Assembly: GCA_017522105.1 (NCBI GenBank)
Contig: JAFXAA010000007.1
Location: 21,168-85,167, forward strand
Reading direction: 5' to 3'
Length of the DNA stretch: 64,000 nt
Origin: Bacteroidales bacterium
GTDB taxonomy: Bacteria; Bacteroidota; Bacteroidia; Bacteroidales; P3
Numbering within the stretch: position 1 is the stretch's first letter; every line of letters starts with the position of its first letter. This document shows positions 42,666-51,716 of this stretch, piece by piece. Made by a program: the position numbers and the translations under genes. The notes beneath the pieces were generated by a model. The model ran no database searches. It was not told the DNA's origin and was given only the letters and a program-made list of their open reading frames with translations.

Positions 42666-42959
42666 ATGAAAAGTGTAATGATTGTATTCAACCAGGCCAA
42701 CACCGCACGCGTGGAATACATGCTCGACATGCTGCACATCCGAGGCTTCTCCTTTTGGGAAAACGTCCAGGGGCGCGGCAACGAAAACGGCGACCCACAC
42801 CGCGGCACACACACATGGCCAGAGATGAACAACGCCATAATGACCGTCATTCCCGACGACAAAGTCGAAGATCTCCTCACCGCCGTCCGCAAACTCGACA
42901 AGTGCAACGAGGAAGTTGGAATCCGCGCCTTCGTCTGGAACATCGAGCAGATGGTCTGA
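42666..42959 (+). CDS. PG0541-family transporter-associated protein
   Basis: The 97-residue protein ('MKSVMIVFNQANTARVEYML', 'FSFWENVQGRG', 'GTHTWPEMNNAIMTVI') matches the small family that follows XepCAB-type pumps in Bacteroidota. The fold looks like a PII/CutA-like ferredoxin barrel, suggesting a sensor or regulator of the pump; the actual role is not known. Confidence 0.88.
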   Translation: MKSVMIVFNQANTARVEYMLDMLHIRGFSFWENVQGRGNENGDPHRGTHTWPEMNNAIMTVIPDDKVEDLLTAVRKLDKCNEEVGIRAFVWNIEQMV

Positions 42960-42995
42960 ACCACCTCGACTGGCACAACGCTGCCATCATCGTCC

Positions 42996-43024
42996 AAGGA
43001 ACCTCCGCAGAGGTTCCTTTTTTT
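42996..43024 (+). terminator. Terminator of the efflux operon
   Basis: AAGGAACCTC / GAGGTTCCTT, perfect 10-bp stem with a CGCA loop, then T7. Confidence 0.93.
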
Positions 43025-43128
43025 GTACCATCCAACGTCCCTCAACCCATTCCCGAACGTGCATACTGGATGAACCAAAAACCATACATCAAAATGTTAA
43101 AATATAATCAACTCTTTTTAAAGAAAGT

Positions 43129-43183
43129 GTTGGTAAAGCGATGGTAAGGAGTTGGTAAGGAGTTGGTAAAGACATGGTCAGGA
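43129..43183. repeat. Five tandem 11-bp modules
   Basis: GTTGGTAAAGC, GATGGTAAGGA, GTTGGTAAGGA, GTTGGTAAAGA, CATGGTCAGGA. Same 11-bp period as the long hairpins, but a different word and no second arm. Confidence 0.85.
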
Positions 43184-43304
43184 CAGAACACTGACAAACA
43201 GCGAGTTGCATACACTCCATCACAAAACACCCAACAGTCTGTTCTACAGCATATTGTCTAATTACACAACACATACTGCTTTGCCTCTTGAAATGTTAAA
43301 AAAA

Positions 43305-43324
43305 AGCGTGGCAAAAGCCACGCT
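43305..43324 (-). terminator. Terminator of the arc-exchanger-porin unit
   Basis: AGCGTGGC / GCCACGCT with a 4-nt loop; on the minus strand it is followed by eight T. Confidence 0.92.
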
Positions 43325-43401
43325 CTATTTCAAGGACAACATCCGGGAATGCTGAGACGCACATACCGACGACATGGTGGGGAACGCAACGAGAGAGGCG
43401 G

Positions 43402-44706
43402 TCAGAAAGAATACCTGACCATAGCGCAGACGCGGTGGTTCATCACGTTGCGGAGGTTTTCGTTGAGAGCCACGCTACCATCGGAGGCAATATCGCCGTA
43501 TGTGGCTGCCGTCAGCTCATATTCAACGCCGAAGGTAACGGCCTTGAGGCTGTAGCACAACGAGGGCGCCACTCGCCACAACGAGTTGAGGTGCACAAAC
43601 TCCTCTCCACCTTTCATATAGATGCGATATCTGCCACCACCGAAGTCATACAGGGACGTTCCCGCACCAAGGTTCTTCATGTAGCCAAGGAAAAGATTGG
43701 CCTTCAGGCCATTGTCGGCCGTACCCGCAACACGCCATGCAACATTGAGATAGCTGATGGTGGCGTTCATGGGCTTGTAGCTCCATGTGCCGTCCTGTCC
43801 AACAGCGGTCACAGCGTAGCCCACCAACTGGTTGAGGTGGCTGGTGTTCTGCGCCAGCAAGGTGCGGAACTTGACGCTCCACGCATCGGCAACGTACTGC
43901 GCGTAAAGCGTAGGGCTTATAGATGCCACCGTCTCGTCGACACGCCGCATGATGCCACCCACTTGCGCATGCATCCTGGGACGCAGCAGCTGCGCGTCAA
44001 CGCCCACCTGCGCATACCAGCCCCCTTGCTTGAAGTTGAGGCCGAGGAAAGCCTCGGGCCACAAAGCGTTGTGGGCAAAGCTGACGCTTGCTGTGCTCGA
44101 CGAATCGGTGGCGCCCTTGGGACCGTTGTTCATGTACTGCAGCTGCCAAAGGAGCGCCGCCGTGTAACCAACAGAGCCCCAATACATGGTGGCTCGCACC
44201 TGCGGCGCGCGGCTGTGCGGGCGGAAAGGGGCGCCGCTGGCCATGCCAAGCACGTCGGGCATAATGCTGCCGCTCATGGGATGCCAGTCCTGACCGACCA
44301 CGAGTTCCTGCGCCACCCTGTCGCCACTGCGTGCCATACGCATATATGCCAGACGCAAGCGTAACACGGTGTTGTGGTCTCCGAAGCCGCCGAAGTCTCC
44401 CTCCAACCTGCCGCCGAAAGACCACCCGCGGAACCTGGGGCCACTGACTTCCAGGCCGAAACGAGAGGTTAAAGCCTGAAGCTGCATCGATGGTACATCG
44501 TTGAGGTCCACGCCGTCCACCGTGTCGATGTCGTAGGGCTGCATGTTGTATTCGCCGCCGGTGACGCAATAGGTCTTGCGGCTGTCGAAAGTCAGGTAGT
44601 TGCGCACAAAGCCGTAAGGCCTGATTTTTACCTTCAGGCTATCCTGTGCCAACGAGAGAGGCAGCGTTGCAACAAGCAACGCTGCCGTGAGCAGAGTCTT
44701 CTTCAT
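43402..44706 (-). CDS. Outer-membrane beta-barrel (porin-like)
   Basis: The 434-residue protein has a signal peptide (MKKTLLTAALLVATLPLSLA), repeated amphipathic strands ('SFGGRLEGDFGGFGDHNTVL', 'KPMNATISYLNVAWRVAG') and a C-terminal phenylalanine ('CAMVRYSF'), all typical of a barrel. It overlaps the exchanger gene by four bases (ATGA). The context suggests it passes the exchanger's substrate across the outer membrane. Confidence 0.8.
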   Translation of the reverse strand: MKKTLLTAALLVATLPLSLAQDSLKVKIRPYGFVRNYLTFDSRKTYCVTGGEYNMQPYDIDTVDGVDLNDVPSMQLQALTSRFGLEVSGPRFRGWSFGGRLEGDFGGFGDHNTVLRLRLAYMRMARSGDRVAQELVVGQDWHPMSGSIMPDVLGMASGAPFRPHSRAPQVRATMYWGSVGYTAALLWQLQYMNNGPKGATDSSSTASVSFAHNALWPEAFLGLNFKQGGWYAQVGVDAQLLRPRMHAQVGGIMRRVDETVASISPTLYAQYVADAWSVKFRTLLAQNTSHLNQLVGYAVTAVGQDGTWSYKPMNATISYLNVAWRVAGTADNGLKANLFLGYMKNLGAGTSLYDFGGGRYRIYMKGGEEFVHLNSLWRVAPSLCYSLKAVTFGVEYELTAATYGDIASDGSVALNENLRNVMNHRVCAMVRYSF

Positions 44707-45896
44707 GCCATCAAAACAAGCAGTTGAGCTGTGAAAATGCGGAGGAACATGGTGAGGGGGTAGACGGTGGCATAGCCGGTGTTGGGCAGCTTGCAGCCCT
44801 CGGGGGCCATGTTGTTGGCGAAAGCAAGCGTGGGCGGGTCGGTGTGGCTGCCGCCGATGAAGCCCATCAGCGTATAGTAGTTAATCTTCAGCACCAGACG
44901 TCCGAAGAGGCCCACGAGCAACGGCGGCACCATGGTGATGATGACGCCGTAGAGAACCCACATGTAGCCACCGGCCTGGATGGTGGCCAGGAAGCTGCCG
45001 CCAGCGCTGAGGCCGACACCTGCAAGGAAGAGGGCGATGCCCACTTCGCGCAGCATCCAGACACCATGGCTTTCTGTGAATTCAGTTGTGAACCAGCCCT
45101 TCTTCACTCCCAGCCAGGCACCGATGAGGCTCACCACCAGCGGGCCGCCAGCGAGGCCAAGCTTGACGGGGGCCGACATACCGACGGGTATGGGGATGGA
45201 GCCCACGATGATACCGATAGCAATGATGACGAAGATGGGGACGATGTTGACTTTGTGGCGCTGCGAGACGGGAGTGGCCTTCTTCTCGGCAGGCTCCACG
45301 GTCGTGTCGTCGGCCACGGGCTCACGCTTCAGGTCGATGCGGCACAGCGGGCGAAGCAGCAGGCACACTGCTATCATGCCCACCACAGCCAGCGGATAGG
45401 CCACGGCGTAGCCGGCGGCCAGCTGGTCGGCGGCATCGCCCATGCCGAGGTCGCGCACCGTCTGCTGTGCAGCCGAGAGACCGGGGGTGTTGGTGACGGC
45501 ACCGGTGTAGACACCCGCCATGTCGGTCAGGCTCTGACCGGCCGTCTTGGCAATGATGTAGGTGATGAGCACACCGAGGGCTACATTGACAAGGGCCATG
45601 CCGTTCATGGCAAGGCCGCCCTTCTTAAAGCTCTTGAAAAAGCCGGGACCCACCTGCAGGCCAACTGCCGTGACGAAGAGGATGAGACCGAACTCCTTAA
45701 TGATGTGCAGCATCTCGCCGTTGCACTGCACGCCGAGGGCGCTGATGAGGATGCCCACAAAGAGCACCCAAGTGATGCCAAGGGTGACGCCCTTAATCTT
45801 GAACTTGCCCAGCAGCAAGCCAGCAAAGATAGAGACGGAGAGCATCAGCACCGTGGTGCCGACACCCCCACTGGTAAGTAAGTTAGTAAACCACAT
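44703..45896 (-). CDS. AspT/YidE-type exchanger lacking TrkA-C domains
   Basis: The 397-residue membrane protein has two copies of the Asp-Al_Ex domain, each with about five helices ('GLILFVTAVGLQVGPGFF' in the first, 'VGIALFLAGVGLSAGGSFL' in the second, the repeated signature). Family members near 550 residues have two TrkA-C domains between these halves. Here only a linker of about 35 polar residues remains (around 195-225). Relatives exchange aspartate for alanine. Next to arcB/arcC it may exchange citrulline and ornithine (inference). Confidence 0.85.
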   Translation of the reverse strand: MWFTNLLTSGGVGTTVLMLSVSIFAGLLLGKFKIKGVTLGITWVLFVGILISALGVQCNGEMLHIIKEFGLILFVTAVGLQVGPGFFKSFKKGGLAMNGMALVNVALGVLITYIIAKTAGQSLTDMAGVYTGAVTNTPGLSAAQQTVRDLGMGDAADQLAAGYAVAYPLAVVGMIAVCLLLRPLCRIDLKREPVADDTTVEPAEKKATPVSQRHKVNIVPIFVIIAIGIIVGSIPIPVGMSAPVKLGLAGGPLVVSLIGAWLGVKKGWFTTEFTESHGVWMLREVGIALFLAGVGLSAGGSFLATIQAGGYMWVLYGVIITMVPPLLVGLFGRLVLKINYYTLMGFIGGSHTDPPTLAFANNMAPEGCKLPNTGYATVYPLTMFLRIFTAQLLVLMA

Positions 45897-45921
45897 AGTT
45901 AATGCGTTAGTTCGTTATTGT

Positions 45922-45998
45922 TTAATGCGTTAATATGTAAAAACGTTAATGTGCTAATGATTGGTGCACCAGCACTAACACATTAACGCATTTAATCA
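45922..45998. repeat. GCGTTAAT inverted word repeat
   Basis: TTAATGCGTTAATATGT and CGTTAATGTGCT are matched by AGCACTAACACATTAACG and CATTAACGCATTTAA on the other side of GGTGCACC. It fills the gap between arcB and the exchanger gene, and shares its word with the repeat inside the DUF2156 gene (52791-52864). Confidence 0.8.
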
Positions 45999-46005
45999 AT
46001 CAGCA

Positions 46006-47007
46006 TCAGTCGCCGAGGGTGGCAACCATGACGGCCTTGATGGTGTGCATGCGATTCTCGGCCTCGTCGAAGACAATGCTGTTCTCGCTTTCGAAGACCT
46101 CTTCGGTCACCTCAATACCGTTCAGGCCGAACTTCTCATGGACGTCGCGGCCGGCCTTGGTCTCCAGGTTGTGGTAGGCGGGCAGGCAGTGCATGAACTT
46201 GCACTTCGGGTTGCCGGTCTTCTTCATCAGCTCGGCGTTGACCTGGTAGGGCATCAGCATGTTGATGCGCTCTTTCCACACGCTGTCGGGCTCGCCCATG
46301 GACACCCAGATGTCGGTGTAGATGAAGTCGAGGCCCTTCACGCCCTTCTCGACGTCGTCGGTGACGGTGAGCTTGGCACCGGTCTCCTTGGCGATCTCCT
46401 GGCACTTCTTAACGAGATCCTTGGCGGGCTGAAGCTTCTTGGGGGCAATGATGCGGATGTCCATGCCCATCTTCACGCCACCGACCATCAGGCTGTTACC
46501 CATGTTGTAGCGGGCATCGCCGATGTAAGCGAACTTCACCTGGTTCAGGGGCTTGTCGGTATGCTCCTGGATGGTGAGGAAGTCGGCCAGAATCTGTGTG
46601 GGGTGAGCCTCGGCGGTAAGGCCGTTCCAAACGGGAACACCGGCATATTCAGCCAGTTCCTCGACGGTGGCCTGGTCGAAGCCGCGGTATTCGATACCGT
46701 CGAACATACGGCCCAGCACGCGGGCGGTGTCCTTCATGCTCTCCTTGATGCCGATCTGGCTACCAGTGGGGCCGAGATAGGTGACATGGGCACCCTGGTC
46801 CTTGGCGCCGACCTCGAAGGCGCAGCGCGTACGGGTCGAAGTCTTCTCGAAAATCAGGGCAATGTTCTTGCCCTTGAGGTGGGGCTGCTCGGTGCCTGCA
46901 TATTTGGCGCGTTTCAGGTCGCGAGCCAGGTCGAGCAGGTAGTTGAGTTCTTTCGGGCTGAAGTCGAGAATCTTCAGGAAATTGCGGTTTCTAAGATTAT
47001 AAGCCAT
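46006..47007 (-). CDS. arcB: Ornithine carbamoyltransferase, probably catabolic
   Basis: The 333-residue enzyme carries STRTR at 57-61 (carbamoyl phosphate), 'HPTQILADF' and 'MHCLPAYHN' (ornithine and catalytic Cys). It interconverts citrulline plus phosphate with ornithine plus carbamoyl phosphate. Being encoded directly after carbamate kinase favours the catabolic direction. Length and sequence agree with the ArcB/ArgF type; the anabolic role cannot be excluded by sequence. Confidence 0.93.
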   Translation of the reverse strand: MAYNLRNRNFLKILDFSPKELNYLLDLARDLKRAKYAGTEQPHLKGKNIALIFEKTSTRTRCAFEVGAKDQGAHVTYLGPTGSQIGIKESMKDTARVLGRMFDGIEYRGFDQATVEELAEYAGVPVWNGLTAEAHPTQILADFLTIQEHTDKPLNQVKFAYIGDARYNMGNSLMVGGVKMGMDIRIIAPKKLQPAKDLVKKCQEIAKETGAKLTVTDDVEKGVKGLDFIYTDIWVSMGEPDSVWKERINMLMPYQVNAELMKKTGNPKCKFMHCLPAYHNLETKAGRDVHEKFGLNGIEVTEEVFESENSIVFDEAENRMHTIKAVMVATLGD

Positions 47008-47063
47008 GTTGTTTGATGTTTTATTTGTTTGTTGTTAATTTGTTTGTTGCATTCACTTTGCGG

Positions 47064-47999
47064 CTATCTCACTATGCGTGTGCCGCAGTTGGGGTTGTTC
47101 AGCTGGCCGGCCTCGGTGATGATGCACTCTTTGCCGCCGTGCTCCACGAACATGATGGCCGCCCGCACCTTCGGGGCCATAGACCCTTCGGCAAACTGGC
47201 CCTCTTCGAGGTACTTCTTGGCTTGGGCGATGGTGATGGTGTCCAGAGCCTGCTCGTTCTCCTTGCGGAAGTTGATGTACACCTTCGGCACGTCGGTGAG
47301 GATGTAGAACTCGTCGGCACCAATCTCCACGGCGCAGAGGGCGCTGGCCAAATCCTTGTCAATGACGGCCTCAACACCGCGCACATAATCGCTCTCTTCC
47401 ACCACGGGAATGCCGCCACCGCCGACAGTGACTACTATGTTGCCCGCCGTGGCCAGCTGCTTGACGATTTTGATATTATTGATACGCACGGGCTTGGGCG
47501 ATGCCACAACCTTGCGCCAGCCGTTGCCTTTGGGGTCTTCCTTGTACTTGGCACCGGTCTCTTCGGCCAGCTTGTCGGCCTGCTCCTTGGTGTAGTAAGG
47601 TCCCACGGGCTTGGTGGGATTCTGGAACATGGGGTCCAGTTTGTTGACGGCCACCTGGGTCACCAGCGTCACCACGTCGCGCTGTATGTCATGGCGCGCC
47701 ATGACATTGCGCAGCCCCATCTCGATGAGGTAGGCGATGGAGCCCTGCGTCTCGGCGACACAATAGTCCATCGGCATGGCCTGCACGCCGACACTCTTGC
47801 CGGCCTCGTGTTGCAGCATCACGTTGCCCACCTGAGGGCCGTTGCCGTGGCCAATCACGATATTATAGTTGCGTTTCAGCAGTGCGTAGAGGCTCTCACA
47901 GGTGTCCTCCACGTTCTGCAACTGCTCCTGGTAGGTGCCTTTTTGGCCGCTGCGCAACAGCGCATTGCCTCCGAAAGCCACCACTGCAAGTTTTCTCAT
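47064..47999 (-). CDS. arcC: Carbamate kinase
   Basis: The 311-residue amino-acid-kinase-fold enzyme makes ATP from carbamoyl phosphate and ADP. 'FGGNALLRSGQ' at the start, 'VIGHGNGPQVGNV' and 'VVTVGGGGIPVVEE' are signatures. It leads the arcC-arcB-exchanger-porin unit. Arginine deiminase (arcA) is not in the window. Confidence 0.95.
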   Translation of the reverse strand: MRKLAVVAFGGNALLRSGQKGTYQEQLQNVEDTCESLYALLKRNYNIVIGHGNGPQVGNVMLQHEAGKSVGVQAMPMDYCVAETQGSIAYLIEMGLRNVMARHDIQRDVVTLVTQVAVNKLDPMFQNPTKPVGPYYTKEQADKLAEETGAKYKEDPKGNGWRKVVASPKPVRINNIKIVKQLATAGNIVVTVGGGGIPVVEESDYVRGVEAVIDKDLASALCAVEIGADEFYILTDVPKVYINFRKENEQALDTITIAQAKKYLEEGQFAEGSMAPKVRAAIMFVEHGGKECIITEAGQLNNPNCGTRIVR

Positions 48000-48060
48000 T
48001 TTATTATACTTTATTAATTGTCAATTCCATAGCACCCTCCATCACATGCGAGGGAAAGTG

Positions 48061-48068
48061 CAAAGGTA
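48061..48068 (-). promoter_or_regulatory. Promoter -7 box of arcC
   Basis: TACCTTTG on the minus strand, 62 nt before the arcC start; no clear TTTG at the right spacing. Confidence 0.55.
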
Positions 48069-48187
48069 TGAAAAAAAATTCAATGTGCACAGAAAAATGT
48101 TTACAACATGCATTTTTGCCGTCTGCTGCCACCTGCCAGCACCCTTCCGTCTGGTGGGCAACCACACACAAACGGCATCGCCGCCAC

Positions 48188-49567
48188 CTACCGCACCGAC
48201 GTCTGCTGCATTTCCTGACATTTCAGCCTGTCGTTAATCCAGAAGGCATAGGGCACCGCAAGGATGAAGGTCAGCACATCGGCCACGGCCTGCGCCATCT
48301 GCACCCCCTGCATGCCCAGCCACAGGGGCAACAACAGGATGGCCGGCAAGAAGAAGAGCCCGTTGCGGCAGACGCTCAGCAGCGTGGCCGGAAAGGTCAT
48401 GCGTATGTTCTGGAAAAGCATACCCGTGGCTGTAAAAAGACCCACCAACGGGAATGCCACACACTGCCAACGCAGAGTGACAGCACCTATCTCGATGAGT
48501 GCCGTATCCTCGGCGCGAAACAATGCAACTATCTGTGGCGCAAAGACAAACCCCGCCGCCGAGATGAGCAGCAGAAATGCCGTGCCCACACTGACGGTGA
48601 AGAGCCACGCCTCGCGCACACGACCGTAGAGCCGCGCCCCGTAGTTGTAGCCGCAGACAGGCTGGAAGCCCTGGCAGAAGCCAAGCACCACGCTGAAGGC
48701 GAACATCATGATGCGCGTCACCACAGCAAAGGCCGCCACGGCGCTGGCCTCCTGTCCCTCAGGGGCATAGAGGGCGGCGCAATAGTTGAGGCTCACGGCG
48801 GCGGCGCAGTTGAACACCTGGCGGAAAAGCGATGGCAGCCCACCCCGGAAAATCTCGTAATAGACTCGCCACGAGGGCCTGAAGTCGCGCAGCCGTATGT
48901 GGACGCACTGCGGACGGAAGGTGCCGACGAGCAGCAGCCCCCAGGCGAAAAGCTGGCTGACGGCGGTGGCCAAAGACGCACCGCTGACGCCCATGCCAAG
49001 GGTGAAGATTAACAGCGGGTCGAGGGCTATGTTGAGCACCGCTCCACTGACGATGCCCACCATGCCGAAGGCGGCATTGCCCTGCAGACGCAGCTGGTTG
49101 TTCAACGTCAGGGCCGACATCATGAACGGCGTGGCCATGACAATATAGCGCAGATAATCGTTGGCGAAGGGCACCACGGCCTCGGGGGAACCAAGCAGTC
49201 GGCTCAAGGCCGAGAGATTTGGCAGACAGACAACTGCCGCCACAAGACCTATGAGGAACGGCGTGACGAACCCCACCGAGGCAACCACCGAGGCCGACGA
49301 CGTGTCTTTGGCGCCGAGAGCTCGCGACATGAAGTTGCCGCTGCCGTGGCCGAAGAAGAAGCCAAGCGCCTGGATGAACGTCATGTAGGCAAACGAGATG
49401 CCAATGCCCGCAGTGCCCTCGGTGCTGAGGCGACCGACAAAGGCGGCATCGACGACATTATACAGCGCCGTGGTCACCATGGCAATGATGGTGGGCACAG
49501 CCATCTTGCACACCAGCAGCCTTATGGGCCGCTGCGTCATTTCTTCGTATTTATCCTCAAGTGTCAC
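48188..49567 (-). CDS. MATE family efflux transporter
   Basis: The 459-residue protein has twelve transmembrane segments in two MatE halves ('AFVGRLSTEGTAGIGISFAY', 'VCGYNYGARLYGRVREAW'). It exports cationic compounds with Na+ or H+ antiport. The start is GTG at 49567, overlapping the HtrA stop as GTGA, so the two genes are translationally coupled. Confidence 0.92.
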   Translation of the reverse strand: MTLEDKYEEMTQRPIRLLVCKMAVPTIIAMVTTALYNVVDAAFVGRLSTEGTAGIGISFAYMTFIQALGFFFGHGSGNFMSRALGAKDTSSASVVASVGFVTPFLIGLVAAVVCLPNLSALSRLLGSPEAVVPFANDYLRYIVMATPFMMSALTLNNQLRLQGNAAFGMVGIVSGAVLNIALDPLLIFTLGMGVSGASLATAVSQLFAWGLLLVGTFRPQCVHIRLRDFRPSWRVYYEIFRGGLPSLFRQVFNCAAAVSLNYCAALYAPEGQEASAVAAFAVVTRIMMFAFSVVLGFCQGFQPVCGYNYGARLYGRVREAWLFTVSVGTAFLLLISAAGFVFAPQIVALFRAEDTALIEIGAVTLRWQCVAFPLVGLFTATGMLFQNIRMTFPATLLSVCRNGLFFLPAILLLPLWLGMQGVQMAQAVADVLTFILAVPYAFWINDRLKCQEMQQTSVR

Positions 49568-50694
49568 TTGCGGATAACATCGGTAGTACCTTTGGAATTA
49601 AGCAGTTTCGCTTTCACGGTCTCCGTGTGTCCGTTGCGCTCGTAGTCCACCTCCACCTCGTCGCCGGGGCTGAAGAGACCCAGTTCCTCCATCATCTCGG
49701 CAAAAGTGTTCACCTCCTTGCCTGCCACGCGCAACACTATGTCGCCCTGACGTATGCCGACACGGTCGGCGGCACAGTCTTTCACGACCTTGGCCACATA
49801 AAGTCCCTTGATGTCGCGCGCACCGGTCTGACGGGCTATATTGGCGTCCATCTCAGTGACTTGCAACCCCAGATAGCCCCGCTGCACATAGCCGTAGCGC
49901 TGCAGGTCGCCTGCCACCTTGACAGCCAGATTGCTGGGTATGGCGAAGGAGTAGCCGATGTAGTTGCCGTTGCCGGAAGCTATAGCCGTCACAACACCCA
50001 CAAGTTCGGCCTGCGAGTTGACCAGCGCACCTCCACTGTTACCTGAATTGACAGCCGCATCTGTCTGCAAGAAAGACTCTAACGGCGTTTCATTGCTGTG
50101 CGGATTGTCTATGATGTGCATGTTGCGCGCCTTGGCGCTGATGATGCCGCTGGTGACGGTGGAGGTGAGGTTGAAGGGGTTGCCGATGGCAAGCACAGGC
50201 TCGCCGACCTTCACCAGGTCGCTGTTGCCAAAGGGGATGTAGGTCAGCCCCTCGGCCTCCACCTTGATGACTGCCAGGTCGGTGGCGGGATCGTTGCCTA
50301 CAAGCTTGGCGGGCAACTCGCGCCGGTCGTTGAGAGTCACACTGATACGCTCGGCATCCTGCACCACATGGTTGTTGGTCAGTATGTAGCCGTCGCTGGT
50401 GATAATCACACCCGAACCGTAGGCGCTGTACACCTGCTTCTGCACCCCCTGCGGGATGATGAAGCCGAAGAACGACTGGTAGAGCGGCGTCATCTGCGTC
50501 ATCTCGGTCTTGATGTGCACCACGCCGTCAATCGTTGCAGCGGCAACATCGGTGAAATCACTAATCTTAAGTCTGTTGACAGCCTGCTGTTGAGGCATCA
50601 CTTCAACAGCCTTGACAGGCTCTTCCTGCTGCTGCCCGCAGGCTTGGAAAGCAAGGCAAAGCCCTGCCATGGCAAATACAAATGTCTTTCTCAT
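49564..50694 (-). CDS. Trypsin-like periplasmic serine protease, HtrA/DegS type
   Basis: About 376 residues: signal peptide (MRKTFVFAMAGLCLAFQAC, perhaps a lipoprotein), protease domain with H109 ('TNNHVV'), D139 ('ATDLAVIKV') and S220 ('GNSGGAL'), and one PDZ domain (about 265-360). One PDZ and a possible lipid anchor resemble DegS more than DegP. ATG at 50694 is used; 50709 (five codons more) is possible. It diverges from the methyltransferase gene over element E. Confidence 0.92.
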   Translation of the reverse strand: MRKTFVFAMAGLCLAFQACGQQQEEPVKAVEVMPQQQAVNRLKISDFTDVAAATIDGVVHIKTEMTQMTPLYQSFFGFIIPQGVQKQVYSAYGSGVIITSDGYILTNNHVVQDAERISVTLNDRRELPAKLVGNDPATDLAVIKVEAEGLTYIPFGNSDLVKVGEPVLAIGNPFNLTSTVTSGIISAKARNMHIIDNPHSNETPLESFLQTDAAVNSGNSGGALVNSQAELVGVVTAIASGNGNYIGYSFAIPSNLAVKVAGDLQRYGYVQRGYLGLQVTEMDANIARQTGARDIKGLYVAKVVKDCAADRVGIRQGDIVLRVAGKEVNTFAEMMEELGLFSPGDEVEVDYERNGHTETVKAKLLNSKGTTDVIRK

Positions 50695-50807
50695 ATCTTT
50701 ATATTTCATTTCAATAACTGCGTTTTCATATTTTTATTGTCCGGCAACGCCATTTATGATTATCAAAAAACATGCCACACCGTTTTTATGCCACCGCCGG
50801 AGCGCAC

Positions 50808-50930
50808 CCGGTACGGTATTCCTACGGCTGTTCTACGGTTGTTTAACGGTTGTTCTACGGTTGTTTAACGGTCAAAACCGTAGAACAACCGTAGAACAAC
50901 CGTTAAACAACCGTAGAACAGCCGTAGAGG
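50808..50930. repeat. 11-bp-module hairpin, element E (different core word)
   Basis: Left arm: CCGGTACGGTA, TTCCTACGGCT, GTTCTACGGTT, GTTTAACGGTT, GTTCTACGGTT, GTTTAACGGT (50808-50872). Loop CAAA. Right arm: ACCGTAGAAC, AACCGTAGAAC, AACCGTTAAAC, AACCGTAGAAC, AGCCGTAGAGG (50877-50930). Outer modules and loop agree with A, C and D, but the inner word is GTTCTACGGTT instead of GTTCTTCAGTA. Only the innermost module and the outermost bases are mismatched. Confidence 0.92.
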
Positions 50931-51002
50931 AGCCGGTGCAATTCGGCAGGAAGGAGGGCGGCGCCGCACAATAAAACCAGAATGCGCTCGTTAATAATAA
51001 TC

Positions 51003-51713
51003 ATGAACGGACGACTGATACTATTCCCCGTGCCCATCGGGGCCGACGACATCGGCATCTCGCTGCCCGCCAACAATATGGAGCTGCTGGCCACGTGCCG
51101 TACTTTCATCGTCGAGGAGTTGCGCTCGGCGCGACGCTTCCTGAAACGGGCAGGCTATCCCTACCCTATCGACGACACTGTGTTTCTGGAACTTAACGAA
51201 CACACCACCCACGACGCCGTGGGCCACTACCTTGATGCTATTGAGCGTGGCGAGAACATCGGCCTGCTGAGCGAGGCGGGGCTGCCCTGTGTGGCCGACC
51301 CGGGGGCGATAATTACGAAGATGGCACAGCGACGCGGCATCGAGGTGGTGCCGCTGGTGGGGCCGTCGTCGCTGATGTTGGCGCTGATGGCCAGCGGGTT
51401 GAACGGCCAGCGCTTCGCCTTCAAGGGCTACCTGCCGGTGGACCGCTCGGCGCGCGCCGCCACGCTGCGCCGCCTCGAAGAGCATGTGCACCGCAGCCAC
51501 GAGACGCAGCTGTTCATCGAGGCTCCCTATCGCAACAACCAGATGCTCGAAGCCCTGAGCACTGTGCTGCAGGCTGATACGCTGGTGTGCGTGGCTTGCG
51601 ACCTCACGCTGCCGACGCAGTACATCCGCACCATGCCGGCTGCCAAATGGAAGAAAGAACGGGAAAAGACGGACCTCCACAAGCGCAACACGGTGTTCCT
51701 GATTGGGGAATGA
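51003..51713 (+). CDS. RsmI-like SAM-dependent methyltransferase
   Basis: The 236-residue tetrapyrrole-methylase-fold protein contains 'EELRSARRFLKRAG', 'NEHTTHDAVGHYLD', 'GLLSEAGLPCVADPGA' (SAM loop) and 'VPLVGPSSLMLALMASGLNG', as in RsmI (16S rRNA C1402 2'-O-methylation). It lacks parts of the canonical N-terminus and C-terminal tail, so it may be the Bacteroidota paralogue rather than true RsmI. ATG at 51003 is chosen over 50982. Confidence 0.85.
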   Translation: MNGRLILFPVPIGADDIGISLPANNMELLATCRTFIVEELRSARRFLKRAGYPYPIDDTVFLELNEHTTHDAVGHYLDAIERGENIGLLSEAGLPCVADPGAIITKMAQRRGIEVVPLVGPSSLMLALMASGLNGQRFAFKGYLPVDRSARAATLRRLEEHVHRSHETQLFIEAPYRNNQMLEALSTVLQADTLVCVACDLTLPTQYIRTMPAAKWKKEREKTDLHKRNTVFLIGE

Positions 51714-51716
51714 GCG

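Larger units (their letters stand above)
43025..43401. other. Convergent intergenic region (about 377 bp)
   Basis: No gene is supported. It holds a tandem block of five 11-bp modules (43129-43183), an AT-rich stretch without visible structure, and the terminator of the minus-strand operon (43305-43324). Confidence 0.75.
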
